Positions 13,501 to 26,500 of a stretch of 64,000 nucleotides of DNA are shown piece after piece; within the stretch, counting starts at the first letter, position 1; every line of letters starts with the position of its first letter. The position numbers were made by a program, and so were the translations under genes. This DNA comes from Zanthoxylum bungeanum (taxonomy: Eukaryota > Streptophyta > Magnoliopsida > Sapindales > Rutaceae): assembly GCA_019454045.1 (NCBI GenBank), contig SKCR01026849.1, forward strand, positions 1 to 64,000, read 5' to 3'. Below the pieces are notes generated by a model. The model was given only the letters and a program-made list of their open reading frames with translations. It did not search any database and was not told the origin of the DNA.

Positions 13501-16500
13501 CTTGAAGTGCTCGTGAAGCCAGGTAAGTAAACCATGCGATGAATACTTGAAAGTTGAATTATGTTTATATATATATAAATGATTGAAATGTTTAGGTTAA
13601 GACGAAAATAGATAAGTTATAGTATTGAGAAAGAACTGCGAGACTATGTATGGTTAAGTAATCGACCACCACAAGTATGGATTTTTGGTTATTGTTATGC
13701 TATAAAGTGAAGTAATTGGCGAGCTCAATGTCTATATGCATGTGTTTATGTATGTAAGTGTATGAATGTGTAATGTCATGTATATGTATACGTAAATGAA
13801 AAAGTATATGTATAAGTATTGATACATGTGTTTGTATTGGTATGTGATGATATGTCATGGATAATTTTGTGTATGGTAGATCGGCAAAAGGAATAAGTCT
13901 TGTTGTCTAAATTTTTATTTATACGTGTAGATGTGTGTTATTGGAATAAGTTTATTAATGACTAATGGATATAATCTAGTGGTATAGAGGTTGGGTTGGT
14001 ATAGGCTAAGTCTTTTCCAAATGATGAAAGTTCGTGACTGATTGGATACATATATGAATGATGAATGTTCACTGATAATTAAAGAATATGATCGATCGAT
14101 AAATGAAGAGATGGGAGGACTGTGAGAGTTATGAGATTTGATTTCATAATAAGGTGTATATTCGTATGTTTGAAATATGTGTTTGTATATGAGTATTTGA
14201 ATGATGTTTGGATTGTTTGTCATGTATGTGCTAAGTTTGTATTGTATATACGTATATTGTGAAAGAGGTACAAATGTTAAATTATCATAAGGTTTTTGGT
14301 ATTGAGGAAAGTTTGTCAAGAGTTAAAGTAAGTTTGTTTTGATATTGAAGATAGTTGTACCCGAATAGAAGACAACTTATTTGAGTTGCTGATTTGATGA
14401 TAATTGTGATAAAAGTATATATGTATGACTTCATGTTTCACGTTATTGAAGTGTATTTGATATTAAACGATGCACTCTATGGTATTCATGTTTTGTTTGG
14501 TATGTTTTGGATGTTATCTATTAGATTAGCCATATGTAGATATGTGAATATGAAAGCTTGACATGGGTTGAGTATAAAAGATAATAACAAGTTAATAAAA
14601 TCTGAACTTTTAACAATCTATTAATTCCGTTAATTTGTTGATATGTTTGACTTATTTGTTTATAGTAGCATGGTTACTTACTGAGTTTTTAAAACTCACA
14701 TCAAACCAGTTTGTTAGTTTTGCATGTTGGCTTCCAAATTGGTCAATCACGACAGCTTTGGAAGTCATGCTTGAGACGCGGATCACCCAAGCGGTAGTCA
14801 CCCTCGCAAGTGTCCGGGGAGAAGTTTAAGAAATTTTGTTATTGCTTTATGATGTGGTTGGCAGAGCCCTTAAGTGTTGATAGATGATATGGGCACGAAG
14901 CCCTTAGATGATGTTTTTGATGTGTTGGTGTGGACCTGAGGTCCATTTTGGCATATGATGTTTATTTCATGATAGTTTTGATGCTAGACTGAGATGCAGG
15001 TGGTCCGGTTTTAGGATACATCATGCCGGATTTTCGTAAATTTAGAGGCTTATGGAGATGGGTCAATCCTGTCTCCTGCTGGTAGCATCCAGCTTCTGAC
15101 AGGGTGTTACATTTCAATTTTTGAACTTGTATAACTTTTAAAAAATATTAATAATATTAACTATAGTTTTCTTATGATGCATTTATGTACTCACAATTAC
15201 AATGAGTTGGAATCAGAATGATGAATTAGAATCAGAATAGGTTATTTACTTAACTGCAAGAATCATAATCGGAATCAAATAGTATTATCATTTATGTATT
15301 TTTTTATCTAGTAATAATCATAATGAATTGTTAACAAGTAATAAAGATGTCCTTATTTAAAATTATTTTATTAGTTTATTACTTATTAATTAATTAGTCA
15401 TTAATTAATTATTTTATTAATCACTAATTAATTAAGCATGAGTTATTATTTTAATAATTATTAATTTATTAATGATTATTATTCTTATTTAATATTAATT
15501 ATTATTTTATTTTTTGATATTTTATTAATTTATTAATTCATGGATAAACTTGTAATTGCTTTTTACATTTGAGAACGAGACTCACATTCCTTATTCTCAA
15601 ATTTGTGAAGCGCAACTCATTCTAATTATCATTTTATTTTAGAGAAGTAATAAACACCCTAATCGGGAATAATTCCCATTTCCCGAAAGTAAATACACCT
15701 TGATATTATTTCACAATCTTATTTTCATAACATATATTTATATATAAAAGTTAAATATTTTTAAGTCTCCCAATCGCGCCACGTGGCGGCTTCAAATTAA
15801 AGTTATAAAATTAAATTAATAAATCTATTTAATAAAATATATATTATAATTTTACAAGAATTCTATTATACCACGAGAACTAGGTGTGGCAATTTTTTTT
15901 GGCCCGGGCCAAGGCTCGGGCCAGGGATTTATCCGACCCAGTTTTTTATTAATAAAAAAATTAAATATATTTTTAATTTATTTTATATATATATATATAT
16001 ATATATAAAATTCATTATATAAATATAAATATATATATATATAATATTTTTTTAAGCCCAGGCCGAGCCGGGCCCGGGCTTAATGTGCTAGACCCGGCTC
16101 GGGCCTGAGCCCGAACCGCGCCTCTACGTCGCTGGCCCAGCCCGAGATTTTTTACTTCCGGACCGAATCGAGCTCAGGTTTTTTTGCCATCCTTAACGAG
16201 AACATGTTATATTATCATATTAAAAAATATATTATTAAATTATCTACAATTAACCTAATCTCTACAATTGATTTTTTATTATTTAATTATAAAATTAAAA
16301 TATCTCTATAATTATTTTTATTATTAAATTACTAAATTAAAATAATAAATTATTATCATAAGAAATTTATTATAATATAGAAACATAATAAGAAAACTAT
16401 TAATTAATTAATTAATTAATTAATATTTCAATTTATTATTATAAGATTATAAAATTAAAATAAAAAACATATTATAATAGAAAACATATTATAATCTCTC

Positions 16501-19500
16501 GTTAAAATAAAAAACTTATGTGACACTTAATCTCTACAATTAACATTTACAATTAATTTTTTAATTAAATTATAAAATTAAAATATCTTTACAGTTAAAT
16601 TTTTTATTAAAATAAAAAATTATATTACAATAAAAATATAATATTAAATTATAAAATTAAATAAAAAATCTATTAATTAAAAATCCTATAATAATCCAAT
16701 TAATTTTTGAATAATATCACTAATAATCCGACAAAGAATATATATATATAGTTAAACATTTTTAAATTTTCTCATCGCCTCACATGACATGAAACCTCTA
16801 AAATTGATTTTTTTTTTTAATTACCTATTATAATAAAAAGATATATCCATAATCATTTATTAAAATAAAAAAAAAACAGATGTGTCACATAATTTCTATA
16901 ATTAATATTTTAATTATTAAATCATAAAAGTAAAATAATAATATTTTTTTATAATATTAAAATATAATCTCATATTAAAATAATAACTTCAATAGCAGTC
17001 GCTCACAACACCTAATAATTTTTTTGAATTTCGGATATATTATTATTTGTTATTTTATTTTGAATTATTTTTATAAGGTTTTATTTATTTTAGGATTTTT
17101 TTTATTATTTAATGTGCTTCAAGATATAAACTATGACTATTAGCTTTTACATAGTAAATTGAAAATATTTTTTGAGAACTAAAAGACAAACGAATGACAT
17201 ATAAATATTAAAGGTAAGTAAATCAATTGTGTCATTTAAATTATAAAATCGACAAGATCTGAAGCATTTATAAGAATAATACCTAAAATATATGTTTAAC
17301 CCGCACAAAGTGCGGGCCTTGTGATAGTAATTATAAAACTATAATATCTACACACATATAAATAAAATACTTTTAAGATCCCTCATCGCGTCTCGTGACA
17401 CATAATCTCTATAATTAATTTGTTATTATTCAACTCTACAAGATTATTAAATTATAAAAGTAAATAAAAAATTATTAAAATAAAAAACATATTACAATAT
17501 GAAAATATAATCAAATATTATTTTAATTTGTATAATTTATTATTTTAATTTTATAATTTAATAATTTTGTAGAGATATTTGAATAATAAAAAAATAATTT
17601 TAGAAATTAGGTAACCAATAATAGACAAGGGTTTTATATCATACAATTAATTGCAAAATAATTGGTGAGATGATATGATAAGTAACCAATAACCATTTAG
17701 AATTATTCGATAATTTCTGAATATACATACATACCTTGATTAACTTCAATAACTTCCGTGTTGCTGAGCATTTCATAAGTTTTATTGTCCATTGATCGAA
17801 TATCACATCCAATTAATAAAGGAGCCTATCAACAAATATATCAAATTCGAAAAATAAATAAATAAATTAATTAATTAAGTACTTTGATACCATACTTAAC
17901 CTAATAACGGTATTAAAAACAAGAGAATAAATTTGAAAATTAATCATATATGAATTTGAAAATAAATTAGTGTACCTTAGCTAGAGCCCAAATGCTGAAA
18001 TGTGCACGATATTCTTCAGTTGTCATGCCTCCATTCCCCACTTCAAGCATATCAGGATCTGATTCAAATATATTATTTTTCTATTCGAAAACCATTTATT
18101 AATAATATAAATATGAATAGTAATATGGATCTAGAAACGATTACACAACATTGATACAATCAAAAAAAAATAATTTTGAGTTGACATGATTAATAAGCAT
18201 ATTATATTAATATCATCAATTTATATAATTATTATATGGTTTCAATATATCATCCATTCACTCAATTTATCTATTTTTTTAAAGATATTAATGATATGAA
18301 TCCAACATGCATAATTAATATTTGGTACAATCATCATTAGTGTATCAATGGTTTTGATATAACTATTCATAACTACTCAATTAGTGGACAATTATCACAA
18401 CCACTTCACTAATTGTGTTGAAATTAGAACGCAAATCATTAGCTCTCATTTGAGAGATCAAGCATCCCAACAAGAAGATTCAAGTAAGAGAGCTTAGAGT
18501 TTAAACTCCCAGTAAGAGAGCTTAAAAAGTGAAGTATGAGATTTTTTGTAACACAGTTTGTAATCTTTATAAATTCTATTCAAGTAGTAATAGAGAGTAA
18601 ATTTTCCTCATAAACACTCTTCAGTGGTCAGATAATCACAACAATTGGTATCCGAACTTTGGTTATATGTTGGGGATCCTGGAAGTGAAGAACGAAACTC
18701 GGTTTGGAAAATTCAGGTTTCGGTAAAGTTCTTAAAAATATTTTTTGAGCATATCATTAGCTTGTTCACGTCGAGACGAGCACATTGGTATTTTCCGACG
18801 ATCAAACGAAGACCCAGGAAAGCCGCACGCGCTAGTCAAATAAATTCCCACGGGCCTCAACGCGTACACGCGCTCCAGAGGTTGAAGACGCTGACGTGTC
18901 TGCCACGTTAGCGCATAGTCAGTGGCACATCAGCACAATCATCACCACGTCAGCGCCACCTCATTGAACAGTCGACGCCATGTCAACAAGGAGTCTAATA
19001 CGTCATCTGCCACATCATCGACACATGTCTGTTATATTAGCAAATCGATCTCATTTCTACCACGTGTCTGCCACGTCAGCATAATGGGTAAATTTCATTG
19101 AGCCCCTGAAGTCTCTGAAATTTATATTTCAGCCCCAGAAGTTTTAGAAAATTATAAATTGGCCCATGTATCGGATGTGGACCAACGAAGAGATAAATCC
19201 ATCATTTTCGACCGTTCCGGACGTAACGATGACCTCCAATTTGTGAAAATCAGAATCAATTTTATCTTATTTTCATTTTAAACTTTAAACTTAAAATGAA
19301 AATGAAATATTCATCTTCTGGTGCGATGATCAAGCTGATAGCAACCAATTACTCCCTATGGATGCCTCAGATGATAAATTATTTGCAGTGTAAAGATCTA
19401 TTAGATATGATCCAGGTGAAGAGAGTTAGACCAGATTCTGTCACAGAAAGTAACTGGAATAAACTCAACAACAGAACTCTCAGTCAGATTAGGCAGTGGT

Positions 19501-22500
19501 TCAGCCACAATGTCTTCTACCACGTAGCACATGATACAGATATTTACGAAATGTGGATAAAATTAGAAGGCATGTACTAGGCCAAGACAACTAGGAATAA
19601 AGCCTTGTTAATGTGGCGTTTGGTGAATTTGAAGTTACAGAGTGGAACTTCCGTTGAAGAACACACCAATGAGTTCCAAAGCTTGGTGAATCAGCTGTCT
19701 GCAGTAGACATACAGCTGAGAGATGAAGTTCAAGCCCTCATACTACTCAGTTCTCTTCCTGATAGTTGTGGAATATTGATGGTTACTCTCAGCAATTCGG
19801 CTCCATGAGGTAAACTTACCATGCCTATGGTAAAAGATGCTCTATCGAATGAAGAGTTCAAGAGAAAATACATTGGCTCAGAACAGACAGAAGTCTTCGT
19901 CACGGAGACTCGAGGAAGAGAAAATGGAGAGGCAAAAGCACAACCAGAGGTAGATCATCAGATAGAATGATACCTACTTATAAGTGCTACCATTGTGGCA
20001 TACAAGGCCACTTAAAGAAGAATTGCCGAAAACTACAACGAGAACAGAGCCAAGGCAATTACCAGCTGAAGAATAACGAAGGAGAGCCACTAGTAGTTGT
20101 CCATGGAGATGTAGCGATATGCTTCATGCAGGAAGAGACATGTCTTCACACCGCCATTCAAGATGTTGAGTGGGTGGTAAATACTGCAGTATCCTACTAC
20201 GTCACTCCTCACAAAGATTTTTTCACAACATACAAAGCATGAGACTTTACTTCAGTGAAAATAGGAAATATCAGTTCATCTGGGATAATAGGAATCAGTG
20301 ATATTTAATTGCAGATAAATATCGGATGTACATTAACTTTGAAGTATGTCTTGCGTGTTCCAGAACTTCGGCTGAATGTACTCTTGGGGATAGCCCTTGA
20401 CAAATATGGCTATAACAGTCACTTCAAAAATGACACATGGAGAATGAAAAAATGTGTCATGGTTGTCACCGAATGACATGTTTACGGCACACTATACAAG
20501 AATCATGTGAAGATTTGTGTAGACAGCCTCAATGTAGCTGAAAAAAAGCTTCTCAAAATTTGTGGAACCATATACTCGGTCACATAAGTGAAAGAGGGTT
20601 GTCTATCCTGACCAAGAAAGAGTTTACCAATGATGATACATTATGTCATTGCAACCACTATTTATTTGATAAGAAACATAGAGTCTCGTTTAAATTCTCT
20701 TCAAAGAGAAGATCGAAGTTGTTCAGTCTGGTGCACTCTGATGTGTGTGGTCTCTTGGAGGTGATTCATTGGGCGGTAATAAGTATTTTATGACTTTCAT
20801 TGGTAATACTTCTTGGAAGGTCTATGTGTATTTCCTGAAGACAAATGATCGTGTTATGAATCAATTCAAACTATTACATTCCATAGTAGAGCGTGAAACA
20901 AGGAAGAAGTTGAACTGCCTCCGTATAGACGATGGAGGCGAGTACAATTTCAGGGAGTTCGATGCCTACTGTAGGAGACACGACATTTAACATAAGAAAA
21001 TTGTTTCACGCACCCCACAATATAATGGTGTAACTGAAAGAATGAACCACACCATTATGGAGAAAGTCAGAAGCATGATCAGTATGGATAAGTTGTTAAA
21101 GTCATTCTAGGAAGAAGATGTTCATATCATCTGTTACTTGTTCATTAGATCACTATATGTACCATTGAATTTTGAGATTCCGGAGAAAGTGCGGTCTAGT
21201 AAGAATCTCTTCTACTCTCACCTTAGAATATTTGGTTGTTTTGACGTTGGACATATATCCAAGGAGTTCAGGCAGAAGCTCAATGCAAAGATAACTCCAT
21301 GTATAATCCTAGGCTGTGGAGATGAATAATTTGGATACATACTATGTGATCCGAAGGAAAATATGGTCATCAGAAGCTAGGATGTAGAGTTTCTTGAAGT
21401 CCAGAGAATTGAAGACATTGAAAACCCCTAAATGTCTTCCAATTTCAGTGTCGACAAAAATCCAGACTCTGCATCAGCATAATTGCCCACGAATATGGTG
21501 CACGATGAAATTCCAGAAGCAGAACTAGGGGAGACATATGGGGATGTTGAGCATGGGGAGACACAACTCGCTCCATCGAAAGCTACAGAATAGAGTGTTG
21601 AGCAAGGGGAGCCGCAACCCGCTCCACTAGAAGCTACATGATCATCCACATATTTGGATGATGACAGATATCCTGAAATCAGTGAACCTCAGACAAGAAG
21701 ATCTGAGCGAGGTATGATTCCATAAACCAGATATTCGAGACGCGAATACATTCTGCTTACTGATAAGGGGGAGTCAGAGAGTTTCCTACAAGGCAAGAAA
21801 GCATTGGAGAATAAATGAGTGAAGAAAAATGACAGCGGAACTGTGTTGTACAAAGACATAGCAGAAGAGTATTGCACAGAGACACAAAAAAATGTGATGT
21901 GTAGAGACATAACAAACGAGTATTATGCAGAGATACAATGAAGTGTGTTGTGCAGAGACACAACCAACATGTCAACAAAGGTGATTACACAAGATAAGCT
22001 ATAGTTGTGCAGAGATATGACCAGAATAGTTGTCAAATGACAATCGTTTCAGATGCAGATGGAAGGAGATAATTGATATGAATCCAACATGCCTAATTAA
22101 AATTTGGTTCAACCACCATTAATGAATTAATGATCTTGATGTAACCATCTCTAACCACTCAATTAGTGGATAATTATGACAACCACTCCACTGATAGTGT
22201 TGAGTTAGAAACCAAATCATTGCCTATAAATTGAGCTCTCATTTGAGAGTTAAAACATCCCTAATAAAAAGCTTCAAGTAAGAGAATTTAGAGAGTGAAG
22301 TGTGAGATTTTTTATAATAAAATTTATTATCTTTATAAATTCTATTCAAGTAGTAATAGATAATAAATTTTCCTTATAAATATTCTTCAATGATAAGAAA
22401 ATCACAACAATTAATATAATTAATAAATACAATGGTATCCATATTTTTTAAAATTTAACACAATATGAAAACGTTATGATAACAAGAGTTGCTACCTTCA

Positions 22501-23565
22501 AATTTTAAACCTTAAAATAATAATAATAATAAGAAGAAGTTACCATTCCAGCCTCCGGGCCCAGCATAAGATGCACATTTATCATTTTGATCTGCTCGAG
22601 ATGTCATGCTGCATGCTCCCAAAATAATCACATTAAAAATTTATTAGTTAATTAATATATATATATACACTAGTTTTTACTAGTACCTACGGCACGATGT
22701 TACAGTATTTGCTCGTGCCTACGGCACAGTGTTACAATATTTGCTCGTGCCTACGGCACAGTGTTACAGAATTAAATGATTTTATTTTTTAATTAAATGA
22801 TGTCCGTGCCGTAGGCACGGTGTTACAGTATTTGGCCGTGCCTACGGCACGATGTTACAGTATTTACCCGTGCCTATGGCACGGTATTACAGAATTAAAT
22901 GATTTTATTTTTTAATTAAATGATTTTATTTTAACTTTCTATTTTTTAATTTGACCATTTCCATCAATCAATTCACTCTCTTTCCTCCAATTACCAATGA
23001 AAGATATGGACCGTCAATTAAGCCACATAAAGAGAGCCGTTGGACACACTCTATTTCCTCCAACACCATTCTCCTTTATTATATAGATTTACTCAATTTC
23101 CTCGGTAATCGCATTTAATTATTTTAAATTTTGTTTATTTATTTATAAATGCTTGCTAGTCAATTCAATCAGCGATAAAAATTAAAGACTCAAATCCTGC
23201 TCATTACGAAATTCAATAAAGATTTTATAAATATTATATTAAAAGTATAATTTAATTTATAAATTCATCAAATTTTACATTAAATGATAATTTAATAATC
23301 ATGAACTAACTTAAACATGGTGGCTCGTGACATGGAGCACCATCGTGCTGTGACTCCTGTACGTGTTTACAGTTTTTTTTTTTTTTTTTTTTTATCGTTA
23401 ATATAATATGATATGATCATATTATGAGTTTTATGTATTTAACATTAAAACTATCATTTTAGCTCTTTAAAATTAGTGATGTAAGTGGTAAACATGAGAA
23501 ATACTAGGCACTTGTAATTTAGTTCATTAGAATTGAAATCATATTCATGGCTCAGCCCCTAAGTG

Positions 23566-23596
<31 letters not shown>

Positions 23597-26500
23597 TACG
23601 TCATGGAAATAGATATGACAATGAGTTGGGATGAACAGAGATTTGCCAATTTCAGTCATCTTGATTATGCATTCGTGAAGAAAAATTATTTCAAATCCTA
23701 TACCGATATTGTTGTGATTAAACACACACGAATAGAGGTGATTGGAGAGAAAACTCTTCTTTTATATTACAAACAAAAGAATTACAAAGCTTACTAACTC
23801 AAACTTTACAAAAAAACTCTCACACCACTTTACTCTATATTATTCTCACTTCTGGGATACTTAGAACTGGTCTTCAGGCTCCATTTTATAGTGCCCAAAC
23901 CGCGTGAACAGTGCCACGCGATTTAGCACACACACAGCTTGCAAACAAGCTGTCATTCACACTCAGCATGCAAAAGTCATGCATGCTTTCGGTGGTTTGT
24001 TGCTATGCATGACTTTTGCATGCAATGTCGTAACCAACAAATCTCCCACTCGGTGAAGATTTTCCCCAAAATCTGAGCCGACCATTAATCATCCAAATTG
24101 GATCCTCGACCTGAGTTTTTTGTAAAGCTTGAGTTAGTAAGCTTTGTAATTCTTTTGTTTGTAATATAAAAGAAGAGTTTTCTCTCCAATCACCTCTATT
24201 CGTGTGTGTTAAATCAAAAATAGAGGTTCGGTTCGGAAAGTCGATTCCGACGAAAGTTGTCGAAAATCGATTTTGAGCATACCATCAGACGTTTCACGGC
24301 GAGACGAGCACGGTGGTATTTCTCGACTATCAAACGGAGCCCGGAGGAAGCCGCACGCGCCACACGCTTCGGACGAAAGCTTCTCCACCGCCCCAGTTGC
24401 AGTCACGCGCTTCACGCGCAGACCAAGGAAGAAGACGATACACGTGGCGACACGTCAGCGTCCAGTCAGCGCCACGTCAGCAGACACTGCACAGTCAGCA
24501 GCCCAGTCAGCAGGACACGTCAGCAACACAGTCAGCAGACACGTGGCATCCAGTCAGCAGACACGTCATCTGCCACGTCAGCATTTGCCACGTCAGCAGT
24601 GCCACGTTAGCGGTGCTTGGTAAATTTTAGATAGGTCCCTGAACTTTCTGGAAATTATAATTTAGCCCCTATATTTTCAAAAATTTTCAATTTAGTCCCT
24701 GAAATTTTTGAAAATTGCAATTTAGTCCCTGAACTTTTCCGTAATTGCACTTTGGCCCCTGAACTTTTGGAAATTGCACTTTGACCCCTTTAATTTCTGG
24801 AATTTGCAATTTGGTCCATGTGTCGGATTTTGACAAACGAAGTGTCATTTCCACCATTTTCGACCATTCCGGACGCAACAGTGAGGTCCGTTTTTTGAAA
24901 TTATGCTTAGAATTTTTATGATGGAAGGGGGGGGGGGTAACAGAAAAATGGTTTTGTTAACCAGTACCAATTATTTCACATGGAGAGGAAGGATGAAAGA
25001 CCTTCTGTATGTGACAGACTATGATGGATCGGTATTTCTGGAGCAGAAACCAGAAGGAATGACCGATGGAAAATGGGCTAATCTTCACCAGAAAACATGC
25101 AGTACTATTCGTCAGTGGATCGACGACAGTATCGTGAACCATGTCAGTGAAGAAACAAATGCACATGTCTTATGAGGAAAGCTGGAGGAGCTTTTCCGAG
25201 CAAAGACTGGAAACAACAAGCTGTACTACATCAAGAAGATGATGGGTTTGAAATACCAGGAGGGTACAGCTGTGGCGGACCATATCAACGATTTCCTCGG
25301 AACAATGAAAGAATTGTCTGGATTGGGCATAGACTTCGGTGATGATGTAAATGGCTTAATACTCCTTAATACGAACCAGAATCTTGGGAAACGTTTAGAT
25401 CTACAGTGATCAATTCAGCCGCAGATGGGAAAGTCACTATGGAGATGGCAAAGACCATGATCTTCGAGGAAGAAAAGAGGACGAGAATGCATGAGTCAGC
25501 ATCAGCCTCAACCTCAGAAGCTCTAGTGACAGAAAAGAACACCAGAAGGGGGAAGAGTAAAAGCCGAGGCCCATGGAGATCAGACAAGAACCGGGGGAAA
25601 TTAAGAACAATGGATATTAAGTGGCATCACTGTAAAAAGAAAGGTCATATGAAGATGGACTGTTACAAGTTGAAGAACGAGCAGTCCAGAAGAGATGGTG
25701 ACTCAAATCAAGAAAGAGTTGTCACTACCACCGACAATACCTCCAAACAGTTTTTCATTATATATGAAGAAAATGTTGTAAATCTTGCCAGCCACGAGAC
25801 CAGTTGGGTGATAGATAGTGGCGCATCCATACACGCCACATCTCGCAGAGACTTCTTTTCATCTTACACACCAGGGGACTACGGTGCTGTAAGGATGGGG
25901 AATGACGGCCAGTCCAAAGCCGTCGGTATTGGAGACATCTGCCTTGAAACAGATAACGGGACAAGGCTAGTGTTGAAAGGGAGTCAAGCACATCCCAGAC
26001 ATTCGGTTAAACCTGATCTCAACAGGCAAGCTGGATGATGAAGGTTTCTGCAGCACCTTTAGTGACGGATGCTGGAAGCTCACTAAAGGATCAATGGTGG
26101 TGGCACGAGGTAAGAAAGACTCAACCCTGTATTTGATGCATGCTAAGCTTTCGAATAGTAGCATAAATATAGTCAACAGTAATGAGGCAGCTGAGTTATG
26201 GCATAAAAAGCTCGGTCACATGAGCCAAACAGGGATGAAAATACTACACAGGCGGAATGTTCTTCCGGAACTGAAGAACTCACACTTACGGAAGTGTGAA
26301 CACTGCATGGCTGGAAAACATAACAGAGTATCCTTCCAGAGCTCCCCGCCTCAACGGAAACCGGAGGTACTATATCTCATACATTCAGATGTATGCGGTC
26401 CGATGCAGACACGAACACTCGGAGGGTCACTGTATTTTGTGACATTCATTGATGATCATTCAAGAAAGACCTGGGCATATACCTTGAAGAGAAAAGATCA

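Larger units (their letters stand above)
15117..17734. other. AT-rich part of intron 11 with repeat blocks
   Basis: Apart from the MITE at 15,881-16,195, this stretch holds AT-rich blocks related to those at 7,890-8,590, and a hairpin with Helitron-like character at 17,300-17,327. No exon was found between exon 12 (11,865) and exon 11 (17,735). Confidence 0.5.
18292..22409 (+). mobile_element. Copia element 1, RT-less, in intron 9 of the alpha-galactosidase
   Basis: A 4.1-kb LTR retrotransposon with LTRs at 18,292-18,643 and 22,074-22,409 and a perfect 5-bp target duplication ATTAA (18,287-18,291 and 22,410-22,414). LTRs begin TGATATGAAT and end ATCACAACA. A primer-binding-site-like TTGGTATCC follows the left LTR and a purine tract GGAAGGAGAT precedes the right one. 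The leader (18,890-19,090) is rich in CACGTCAGC repeats. The body encodes broken gag, protease and integrase but no reverse transcriptase or RNase H. The LTRs differ at many positions, so the insertion is old. It runs antisense to the host gene. Confidence 0.92.

Noticed and set aside
22675..22900. Regularly spaced palindromic repeats resembling a CRISPR array
   Set aside because: The spacers are nearly identical to each other (TGTTACAGTATTTG...), the host is a plant, and the unit is the terminal hairpin of a Helitron with recognisable CTAG and TC ends.
24257..24630. Three overlapping plus-strand frames of 105-117 codons rich in Ser, Arg and Gln
   Set aside because: They cross the CACGTCAGC minisatellite in the Copia leader. 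Overlap in all three frames is the mark of a tandem repeat rather than of a gene.
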